From positions 1-10,852 of the forward strand of contig CAINCZ010000064.1 in assembly GCA_903847195.1 (NCBI GenBank): a stretch of DNA of 10,852 bases. The letters are read 5' to 3'. Of this stretch, positions 5,316-10,852 are shown in pieces. Source of the DNA: an uncultured Acidobacteriota bacterium (GTDB lineage Bacteria > Acidobacteriota > Terriglobia > Terriglobales > CAINCZ01). Under the pieces are notes generated by a model that ran no database searches, had not been told where the DNA came from, and worked only from the letters and a program-made list of their open reading frames with translations. Made by a program: the position numbers and the translations under genes. Position 1 is the stretch's first letter. Every line of letters starts with the position of its first letter.

Positions 5316-8141
5316 CTATGCGCCCTGGGCCGCTTCCAACTCTTGAACTACCGGCGAACACCGCTCACAGATGGTCGGGTAGGTGGTGTCTTCGCCGATG
5401 TGCGTCGAGTAGTTCCAGCAGCGTTCGCACTTGCTCCCGTCGGCGGGGCTGACTTCGACCTTAACTGCCGCACCGTCGATGTCCGCCTTCTCGAGTTTCG
5501 CGCCCGAGACGATGAAGACCCCACGCAACTGCTGCTCATTGCGCGCCAGCACGCTGTAAAGCGGGTCGGCGGCGGAGATTTTCACCTGTGCTTCGAGGCC
5601 GGAACCAATCAGCTTCGTCTGGCGAGCCTCTTCGAGCGCCTTGAGGACCTGTGGGCGAATCGACAGGAGCGCAGCCCAATCCGCCCGCTCTTCCGGCTTC
5701 ATCACGAAGGTGTTGCTGCCAACCGCCGGGAACTCCGCAAGGTGGACGCTGACCGGACGGCCTGCTACCTTCGGCAGGCAGTTCCATACCTCCTCGGTGG
5801 TGAAGCTCATCAGCGGCGCAAACAGGCGGACGAACGCCTCACCGATCAACCAGAGCGCGCTCTGACCCGAACGACGTGCCTTGGACCTGGGCGCAAAGGT
5901 GTAGAGGCGATCCTTCAGCACGTCGAAGTAGACTTGGCTGAGATCGACCACACAGAAATTGTTCAGGCGCTGATAGACGCGGTGAAAGGCAAACTCTTCG
6001 TATTCCACGAGTGCCTGCCGCGCCATCTCCCATGTCTGGCCCAGCATGTACTGATCGAGCGGCTCCATCTCTTCGAAGGTCACCATGTCCGCCGCCGGAT
6101 CAAAGCCGTCAAGGTTGCCGAGGATGTAGCGGAAGGTGTTGCGCACCTTGCGGTACATGTCAGCGACCCGTTGCATCAGGTCTTCGCTGCAGGAAACGTC
6201 TTCGCGGAAATCGACCGAAGCGACCCACATGCGAACGATCTCGGCGCCGAGCCGCTTGGCGATATCCACCGGGTCCACGACGTTGCCGAGAGATTTCGAC
6301 ATGGCGCGGCCCTGGGGATCGAGCGTCCAGCCACTGGTTGCGACGGCGCGGTAGGGCGCCTGGTTACGCCAACCCACGCCGCAGAGAAGGGAAGAGTGAA
6401 ACCAGCCGCGATGCTGGTCGCCGCCTTCCAGGTACATGTCGGCCGGCCAGGGCAACTCGGGCTGATGTCCGAGCACGACCGCGTGGCTTGAGCCCGACTC
6501 GAACCACACGTCGATGATGTCCATCTCCTTACGGAAGTTCGAGCCGCCGCACTTGGCGCACCTGGTGCCCGCCGGCAGGATTTGCTCAGGCTCGCGCTGG
6601 TACCACATGTCGGCGCCTTCGCGGCGGAAGAGGTCCACCACCGCCTGGTTTACTTCAGGCCGGTTCAGCGCTTCGCCGCACTCGCAGAAGAACACGGCAA
6701 TCGGCACGCCCCAGATGCGCTGGCGTGAAATGCACCAGTCGGGGCGGGTGGCGATCATGTTGGAGATGCGCTCCTCGCCCCACGCCGGGTCCCACTTCGC
6801 CTTTGCGATCTCTTCGAGCGCGCGGCTGCGCAGCGTGCCTTGCGGCTCGCCCGCGGCGTCCTTCATGGGGGCCTCCATCGAGATGAACCACTGCTCGGTC
6901 GCACGGAAGATTACCGGATGATGGCAGCGCCAGCAGTGCGGATACGAGTGTTCAATCTTCTCCTGGTGCAGCAGAACTCCCCGGCTCTTCAGTAGATCGA
7001 CGATGAGCGGGTTCGCCTTGAATACGGTGAAGCCTTCGTATTCCGGCAGCCCGTGCAGAAGGTGTCCGCCGGCATCCACGTTGCAGGTCTGGTCGATGCC
7101 ATAGCGCACACCGGTATAAAAGTCGTCTGCGCCGTGCGCCGGGGCGGTATGCACCGCGCCCGTGCCCTGGTCCATGGTGACGTAGTTCGCGAGCACACCC
7201 AGGATCTGGCGATCGAGGAAAGGATGCGCAAAGGTCGCACGCTCGAGTGCGCGGCCGGGGAAGCGGGCGAGCTCAACCGCACCGGGCGCGCTAATCTTGT
7301 CCATCGCCTGCGCGGCCAGCTTGGCGGCGACGACGTAAGTCTGGCCGTCCTTCTCGAGCGCCACGTATTCTTCGTCGGGATGAAACGCCACGGCCATCGA
7401 AGCCGGCAACGTCCAGGGAGTCGTCGTCCAGATGATCGTCGCCACGCGCTTGCCTGCCAGCGCCGCATCGACGGCGGCAGGGTCGCTGGTCAGCGCGTAC
7501 TTTACCCACACGCTGGGACTGCTGTGGTTGTCGTACTCCACTTCGGCTTCAGCCAGCGCAGTGCGGTCGTGAATGCACCAGTAAACGGGGCGCAAGCCCT
7601 TGTACACCATCCCTTTTTCAAAGAAGGCGTAAAAAATCTCCAGCACCATGGCCTCGTACTCAGGCTCCATCGTCGAGTACGGCTTGTCCCACTGTCCAAA
7701 TACGCCAATGCGCTTGAATTGTTCCCGCTGCAAATCGAGATATTTCTGGGCGTATTTGCGGCACTCGTGGCGCACCTCGAGCGGAGCCATCTCCAGCTTC
7801 TTGCGCCCCAGCGCGTCGTCGACCTTGATCTCGATGGGCAGGCCGTGGCAATCCCAGCCGGGCACGTAGGGTGAGTTGTAGCCCGCCATGGTCTTGGACT
7901 TGACCATGAAGTCCTTCAGGCACTTGTTGAGCGCGTGCCCCAGGTGGATGGGACCGTTCGCGTAAGGCGGACCGTCGTGCAGCACCCAGACGGGAGCACC
8001 CTGCCGTGACTGGCGGAGTTGCTCGTAAATCCGCATGGCCTCCCAGCGAGCCAGCATCTTGGGCTCGTTCAGCGGCAGGTTGGCCTTCATCGAAAAATCG
8101 GTCTTGGGCAGGTTCAGCGTCTGCTTAAGTTCTAGCGGCAC
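5316..8141 (-). CDS. ileS: Isoleucyl-tRNA synthetase
   Basis: A 941-residue class I aminoacyl-tRNA synthetase that charges tRNA-Ile with isoleucine in the cytoplasm. Visible signatures in order: the N-terminal TLNLPKTDFSMKANL start typical of bacterial IleRS; the ATP-binding HIGH motif as HLGH at 66-69 within PYANGPIHLGH; the inserted editing domain (about 200-400, with TIIWTTTPWTLPAS and DQGTGAVHTAPAHG); the catalytic-domain WFHSSLL region; the KMSKS loop as AMSKS at 613-617; the anticodon-binding helical domain; and a C-terminal zinc finger with Cys905, Cys908, Cys925 and Cys928. The C-terminal zinc finger points to the common bacterial type, usually mupirocin-sensitive, rather than the eukaryote-like type. 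The GTG at 8141 is preferred because it matches the family N-terminus and has GGGAGA 9 bases upstream. lspA follows after 19 bases. Confidence 0.98.
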   Translation of the reverse strand: MPLELKQTLNLPKTDFSMKANLPLNEPKMLARWEAMRIYEQLRQSRQGAPVWVLHDGPPYANGPIHLGHALNKCLKDFMVKSKTMAGYNSPYVPGWDCHGLPIEIKVDDALGRKKLEMAPLEVRHECRKYAQKYLDLQREQFKRIGVFGQWDKPYSTMEPEYEAMVLEIFYAFFEKGMVYKGLRPVYWCIHDRTALAEAEVEYDNHSSPSVWVKYALTSDPAAVDAALAGKRVATIIWTTTPWTLPASMAVAFHPDEEYVALEKDGQTYVVAAKLAAQAMDKISAPGAVELARFPGRALERATFAHPFLDRQILGVLANYVTMDQGTGAVHTAPAHGADDFYTGVRYGIDQTCNVDAGGHLLHGLPEYEGFTVFKANPLIVDLLKSRGVLLHQEKIEHSYPHCWRCHHPVIFRATEQWFISMEAPMKDAAGEPQGTLRSRALEEIAKAKWDPAWGEERISNMIATRPDWCISRQRIWGVPIAVFFCECGEALNRPEVNQAVVDLFRREGADMWYQREPEQILPAGTRCAKCGGSNFRKEMDIIDVWFESGSSHAVVLGHQPELPWPADMYLEGGDQHRGWFHSSLLCGVGWRNQAPYRAVATSGWTLDPQGRAMSKSLGNVVDPVDIAKRLGAEIVRMWVASVDFREDVSCSEDLMQRVADMYRKVRNTFRYILGNLDGFDPAADMVTFEEMEPLDQYMLGQTWEMARQALVEYEEFAFHRVYQRLNNFCVVDLSQVYFDVLKDRLYTFAPRSKARRSGQSALWLIGEAFVRLFAPLMSFTTEEVWNCLPKVAGRPVSVHLAEFPAVGSNTFVMKPEERADWAALLSIRPQVLKALEEARQTKLIGSGLEAQVKISAADPLYSVLARNEQQLRGVFIVSGAKLEKADIDGAAVKVEVSPADGSKCERCWNYSTHIGEDTTYPTICERCSPVVQELEAAQGA

Positions 8142-8173
8142 CCGGACTTATCTCCCATCGGCAATCTGTGTCC

Positions 8174-8179
8174 ATTCTA
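8174..8179 (-). promoter_or_regulatory. Candidate -10 box for ileS-lspA
   Basis: On the minus strand TAGAAT lies about 33 bases before the ileS GTG, placing transcription start near 8167 and giving a short leader with a GGGAGA ribosome-binding site at 8151-8156. No -35 match is found at 16-18 bases. The box is part of the octamer TAGAATGG, which also occurs twice upstream of the sigma gene. Confidence 0.35.
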
Positions 8180-8293
8180 AACAAGCGCGCGCCCCTGCGC
8201 CACGAAGCAGCGTTGATTCCGCATTTTGGGGGATGTCGGGCGGCAAAGTGCCGTTCCAGCGCGACTCTGCGCCGGAGCCGGGGTTAATCGTTG

Positions 8294-8321
8294 TTGACGA
8301 TGCATGCCATCGCTTCATAAG
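8294..8321 (+). promoter_or_regulatory. Weak candidate promoter for the TonB-family gene
   Basis: TTGACG at 8294-8299 and CATAAG at 8316-8321 are 16 bases apart: five of six and four of six matches to consensus. Transcription from here would start near 8328 and place the nested hairpins at 8345-8432 in the 5' leader of the TonB gene. The -10 is poor and the segment could instead be part of the RNA structure. Confidence 0.3.
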
Positions 8322-8344
8322 GATGAAAATCCTCGTGCAGCGGC

Positions 8345-8562
8345 GCCAACGTCGCAGGGAATCGCCCCCCTTGCTGGCGATGCGACTGGCAAACCGCGAC
8401 GGACTTTGGGCGTCACAGCAACGCAGGTTTGCGAGCAAGGGTCAGGAAGATGCGTTATCAGCACGACAGGTCAAGGAAATGCAACTCGGCAATGCATGTG
8501 ATCATCTGGTTACCCAGCAGGTTTGAGCTCCGCTCCCCGCGCTTCACGCAAGAGCAGGGGGG
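8345..8562 (+). promoter_or_regulatory. Candidate structured 5' leader of the TonB gene with Shine-Dalgarno pairing
   Basis: Hairpin A has three stacked helices: GCCA/TGGC (8345-8348 with 8387-8390), GTCGCA/TGCGAC (8351-8356 with 8381-8386) and TCGCC/GGCGA (8362-8366 with 8376-8380). Its apical loop is CCCCTTGCT (8367-8375). Hairpin B is closed by GCAAACC/GGTTTGC (8389-8395 with 8426-8432) and encloses GACG/CGTC (8398-8401 with 8411-8414). B shares two bases with the outermost helix of A. The loop of A plus two flanking C's (8365-8375) can pair over 10 bp, with one bulged T, with AGCAGGGGGG (8553-8562) directly before the ATG. The same G-run can instead pair locally with CTCCCC (8533-8538, one G-U). 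Two exclusive partners for a ribosome-binding region resemble a translational switch. No known riboswitch class was recognised, and GC-rich DNA yields chance helices. Confidence 0.4.
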
Positions 8563-9732
8563 ATGAACCCGAGATCAGTTATGGCGACTTTCGATTCACC
8601 CATGAACGACCCCGGACTTGATTTGCTCAAGGTGCAGGAGATCAGCGACACCGGCCTATGGGCCTCGCTGAAGACGAATCTTCGCGATGCGTTCTTTTCG
8701 GCAAAGCAGGCGCCGCTGTTGCTGACATCGCGTCCACTGACGCGCCGCGAGTTGGACTCAGCCGATCGCGACACAATCAATCTGGCCAGCCTGCAGGACA
8801 TGAACGATCGTCACTTATTGGCGCGCATCGCTGAGGGGCTGCGGCCGCAGCCGAAGTTGCCGCCACTGCAACTCACCTCGCAGCCCGTAAAAGTGCGCAA
8901 CCTCTGGGGACTGTACGATTACCGCCGTCCGGGCGCGGCTTTCTCCACGCTGGCTCACGCGCTGCTGATCGGGGCGCTGGTTGCTGTTTCCTGGGCCGGA
9001 TGGCAGACGACGAAGGCCGTGGTAGCGCAGCCGCCGCAGGAAGTCACGCTGATTGCGCCGAGCACCGGACAGTACATGCCGGTCTCCAAGAAGAACGACA
9101 GGCTCTCCGGCGGCGGCGGTGGCGGCGACCGCGACAAGTTGCAGGCTCCGAAAGGGAAGCTGCCTAAGTTTGCGATGCAGCAACTGACGCCTCCGGCGGT
9201 GGTGATCCGCAACAATCAGCCCAAGCTGACGGCTGAGCCAACCGTGGTGATGCCGCCAGAGGTGAAACTGCCGCTGGCGGTGAACATGCCCACCCTCGGC
9301 GATCCGCTGTCGAAGATTATTTCGGGACCGCCCTCGAACGGCACTGGTTCGGGCGGCGGCATCGGCTCAGGACGCGGCGGTGGTGTGGGTTCCGGCGAAG
9401 GCGGCGGGGTTGGCCCCGGCATGGGCGGAGGTTACGGCGGCGGCGTGTTCAAGGTCGGCGGCGGCGTATCGGCTCCGCGCGTCATTGAAGCGCCCGATCC
9501 TGACTACTCCGAAGAAGCGCGCAAGGCAAAGTACCAGGGCACCTGCATCCTATGGCTCGTCGTTGGACCCGACGGGTTGCCGCACGATCTGAAGGTGTCG
9601 CGTACGCTGGGCATGGGGCTCGATCAGAAGGCCCTCGAAGCGGTGCGACGCTGGCGCTTTGAACCCGCCCGGATGAACGGACGCCCGGTAGCCGTGCAGA
9701 TCAACGTGGAAGTGAACTTCAGGCTGTATTAG
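8563..9732 (+). CDS. TonB-family energy transducer
   Basis: A 389-residue inner-membrane protein expected to pass proton-motive energy from ExbB/ExbD to outer-membrane TonB-dependent transporters. It has a long N-terminal cytoplasmic part (1-125), one membrane helix (about 127-147, FSTLAHALLIGALVAVSWAG) and a Pro-rich periplasmic stretch (about 205-245). A Gly-rich linker follows (about 260-303), then a C-terminal TonB domain (about 305-389) with PDPDYSEEARKAKYQG, the LDQKALEAVRRWRFEPARMNG motif and a final beta strand. The cytoplasmic part carries two copies of a 14-residue motif exactly 50 residues apart (51-64 and 101-114; both P-L-x-L-T-S-x-P). The start is uncertain: ATG 8563 directly abuts a run of six G's; ATG 8581 has only a weak GAGA; ATG 8602 has nothing. 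No exbB, exbD or receptor gene is in the window. Because paralogues are common, no gene symbol is given. Confidence 0.9.
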   Translation: MNPRSVMATFDSPMNDPGLDLLKVQEISDTGLWASLKTNLRDAFFSAKQAPLLLTSRPLTRRELDSADRDTINLASLQDMNDRHLLARIAEGLRPQPKLPPLQLTSQPVKVRNLWGLYDYRRPGAAFSTLAHALLIGALVAVSWAGWQTTKAVVAQPPQEVTLIAPSTGQYMPVSKKNDRLSGGGGGGDRDKLQAPKGKLPKFAMQQLTPPAVVIRNNQPKLTAEPTVVMPPEVKLPLAVNMPTLGDPLSKIISGPPSNGTGSGGGIGSGRGGGVGSGEGGGVGPGMGGGYGGGVFKVGGGVSAPRVIEAPDPDYSEEARKAKYQGTCILWLVVGPDGLPHDLKVSRTLGMGLDQKALEAVRRWRFEPARMNGRPVAVQINVEVNFRLY

Positions 9733-9740
9733 AGAACCTT

Positions 9741-9774
9741 GGCCCCCTGTTTCATCCGCCAGGTGTGGGGCTTT
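9741..9774 (+). terminator. Possible imperfect terminator after the TonB gene
   Basis: GCCC/GGGC (9742-9745 with 9768-9771) and CCTG/CAGG (9746-9749 with 9760-9763) form an 8-bp stem broken by a 4-base bulge (9764-9767) and followed by TTTCGCTT. The stem begins 9 bases after the stop codon. The bulge and short T-tract make it a weak candidate. Confidence 0.35.
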
Positions 9775-9817
9775 CGCTTGCTGCATTGGATGCCCATCCT
9801 GCTGTCGTCTTAAGCGC

Positions 9818-9823
9818 TATACT
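9818..9823 (+). promoter_or_regulatory. Candidate -10 box for the small secreted protein gene
   Basis: TATACT lies 44 bases before the ATG at 9868. No -35 match is seen at 16-18 bases. It is plausible only because a possible terminator precedes it and a strong ribosome-binding site follows (GGGAGG at 9854-9859). Confidence 0.3.
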
Positions 9824-9867
9824 GATCGCTCCGACGGACCTTCATTCTGTGTCGGGAGGCGACCTCG

Positions 9868-10428
9868 ATGATTAAGCTCACTTTGCGTGTGGCCGCGTTG
9901 AGCGTGGTCGCGCTTTGTGGTGTTTCGCTTTTTAGCCAATCGGCGCCAGGTTCGAAACCGGCGCGCCAGCTCAGCGAACCGCAGCGAACCTCTTCCATGA
10001 CAGCGACTGAACTGAAATACCAGGAGTTCTTTCGCGAGTTGACGATGCTGGACCAGGTGCAGGCGAGTTCCTCCGGCAACGATGCCAAGCAATCCGATCC
10101 AATCAGGACACTGCTGGCTCCCGATCAGGTGCTGATGGTCAAGCTGGTTGCTGCGCATTGCGTGAAGTCGCTGAATGAAAACGGAGTCGCCGCGCGGCGC
10201 GAGTTCGGCGAATTTCGCGCGGCGTATCCGGCCGGCCGTGCCATGCGCGTGCCTCCGCAGTTGCGCAAAGAGCATGAAGAGCAGGCAAAGAGAATCGTCA
10301 GCACGCACGTGCAGCAGTTGAAGGAACTGCTGGGTGAAGGTTCATTTGCAAAAGTCGATCAATACGTGCGGTCGCTGCCGGAACCAAAGACGACCCTCCC
10401 GCCTGCGCCGGAGGCGAAGCCTCAGTAG
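9868..10428 (+). CDS. Small secreted protein of unknown function
   Basis: A 186-residue protein I do not recognise. The ATG has the best Shine-Dalgarno in the window (GGGAGG, 8 bases upstream) and starts a signal peptide: a Lys/Arg-containing n-region, a hydrophobic core (about 8-22, VAALSVVALCGVSLF), and likely cleavage shortly after residue 24. Cys17 lies in the core, but the preceding residue is Leu, so it does not form a proper lipobox. The mature part is mostly helical and charged: YQEFFRELTMLDQV (about 51-64), a segment around 80-115 with a single Cys, QLRKEHEEQAKRIVSTHVQQ (about 132-151), and a Pro-rich tail (PPAPEAKPQ). It should be periplasmic. It lies 135 bases after the TonB gene in the same direction, with a possible terminator and promoter between, so co-regulation is not established. 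No catalytic motif is visible. Confidence 0.75.
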   Translation: MIKLTLRVAALSVVALCGVSLFSQSAPGSKPARQLSEPQRTSSMTATELKYQEFFRELTMLDQVQASSSGNDAKQSDPIRTLLAPDQVLMVKLVAAHCVKSLNENGVAARREFGEFRAAYPAGRAMRVPPQLRKEHEEQAKRIVSTHVQQLKELLGEGSFAKVDQYVRSLPEPKTTLPPAPEAKPQ

Positions 10429-10852
10429 CGAAAAGACGGCACGCGCTCAGTGCGCGTAGGCGCCCGCCGCCATGGCGTCAGCGCCTGACTGCACCCAAAA
10501 CAACGGCACCCGTTCCGTCATCAGACGCCCGCCGGTTCCAGCAGAAGTATTGGAACTTAGTGGCTCCCGGCTGTTCCGCATAGAGTTCGTCCCCGAGTGG
10601 ATGCAGGATGTCCATTTGCGCGGCACTACAGGAGATGGGAAGTCTTACCTGCATGACGATGTTGGCATCCTGGGGCTTGGTTCGGCGCTCCGATGCTTTT
10701 GGAGCTTTGGGGCCTGCGGGAGCTGCAAGTAGCAGGCGAGGGAGTTGTGGCCCGTGGCTGTCTTACAGGAGTTTCCGGGACGCTGGTGGGCCTGATGCAG
10801 GATTGGGAACGAGAAGTATTGCAGAATCAGTCAGTTCCTGGAGGGGCTCCAT
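10429..10852. other. Right-end region with three conflicting ORFs; no gene called
   Basis: Three overlapping readings look partly protein-like. One is a plus-strand ORF at 10472-10732 (86 codons, ending GSCK, no Shine-Dalgarno). The second is a minus-strand ORF at 10478-10654 (58 codons from ATG; the frame is open to about 10764 and contains MDILHPLGDELYAEQPGATK). The third is a plus-strand frame open from about 10657 to the window edge, with ATG at 10693 and later GCLTGVSGTLVGLMQDWERE. None has a ribosome-binding site or a recognised domain. The candidates are a small gene on either strand, the start of a gene running past the right edge, or a decayed gene. A 10-mer (AGAAGTATTG) occurs at 10543 and 10812, which may be chance. 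Confidence 0.3.
10441..10485 (+). terminator. Two adjacent hairpins after the small secreted protein gene
   Basis: The first is a perfect 6-bp hairpin, ACGCGC-TCAGT-GCGCGT (10441-10457). The second is an interrupted one, with GGCGC/GCGCC (10459-10463 with 10481-10485) enclosing CGC-CATG-GCG (10468-10477). They lie 13 bases after the stop codon, where an RNA 3' end would be expected, but no T-tract follows. They could stabilise the 3' end or act in Rho-independent fashion only weakly. Confidence 0.35.

Noticed and set aside
5343..6491. 382-codon plus-strand ORF, and 7053-7874 plus-strand ORF
   Set aside because: Both are complementary to ileS, whose motifs are unambiguous. Their translations have no family resemblance.
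8380..8432. c-di-GMP-I, fluoride, cobalamin or TPP riboswitch
   Set aside because: GGCAAACC at 8388-8395 recalls part of the c-di-GMP-I motif, but the matching GGGACGCAAAGCC strand is absent. No fluoride pseudoknot, cobalamin box or TPP CTGAGA element was found.
8148..8438. 96-codon minus-strand ORF ending 6 bases before the ileS start
   Set aside because: A leader peptide was considered, but it starts at TTG without a ribosome-binding site and has Arg/Ser-rich, non-conserved-looking composition. It also runs across the inverted repeats.
8142..8520. T-box leader for ileS
   Set aside because: No T-box core (GGTGG-N-ACCGCG type) or terminator/antiterminator is visible on the minus strand, and the likely -10 box at 8174-8179 would put these bases outside the ileS transcript.
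8035..8526. 163-codon plus-strand ORF over the ileS start and the intergenic region
   Set aside because: The first third is antisense to the conserved IleRS N-terminus. There is no ribosome-binding site or recognisable domain.
9916..9921. Lipobox at Cys17 of the small secreted protein
   Set aside because: The residue before the cysteine is Leu rather than Gly/Ala/Ser, and the cysteine sits in the middle of the hydrophobic core. An ordinary signal peptide is more likely.

Overview
The window looks like chromosomal sequence from a high-GC, Gram-negative, diderm bacterium, most likely an Acidobacteriota (Koribacter/Acidobacteriaceae-like). That placement is inferred from three things: an ECF sigma factor followed by a zinc-binding anti-sigma factor; a TonB-family protein with the 'LTS-x-P' N-terminal segments and glycine-rich linker that I associate with this phylum; and a GAF-like protein ending in a helical 'EIKLYNE...RLKEEIDRSR' segment directly upstream of a TPR-rich lytic transglycosylase. 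No rRNA, tRNA, CRISPR, insertion sequence or phage gene was recognised.

Layout. (1) 1-834, minus strand: an ECF sigma factor gene followed 4 bases later by its anti-sigma factor, which runs off the left edge. (2) 835-1164: a divergent intergenic region with a very good sigma70-type promoter facing right. (3) 1165-4714, plus strand: a GAF-like/coiled-coil protein, then 13 bases later a secreted TPR-rich lytic transglycosylase, probably one operon. (4) 4743-4773: a hairpin with A and T tracts, able to terminate transcription from both sides between convergent operons. (5) 4790-8141, minus strand: ileS followed by lspA. (6) 8142-8562: a 421-base divergent intergenic region containing a run of nested inverted repeats. 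An apical C-rich loop there is complementary to the purine run just before the next start codon. (7) 8563-9732, plus strand: a TonB-type energy transducer. (8) 9868-10428, plus strand: a small secreted protein of unknown function. (9) 10429-10852: hairpins and conflicting short ORFs with no gene I can call firmly.

The recognised genes mostly serve the cell envelope: regulation of an envelope or stress response (ECF sigma/anti-sigma), peptidoglycan turnover (transglycosylase), lipoprotein maturation (LspA) and energy transfer to the outer membrane (TonB). IleRS is the housekeeping partner of LspA, a common gene pairing.

The most unusual signal is the tonB leader. It could fold so that either a local C-rich arm or a distal hairpin loop pairs with the ribosome-binding region, which resembles a translational RNA switch. 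I could not match it to a known riboswitch class, and the case rests on hand-found base pairing only.
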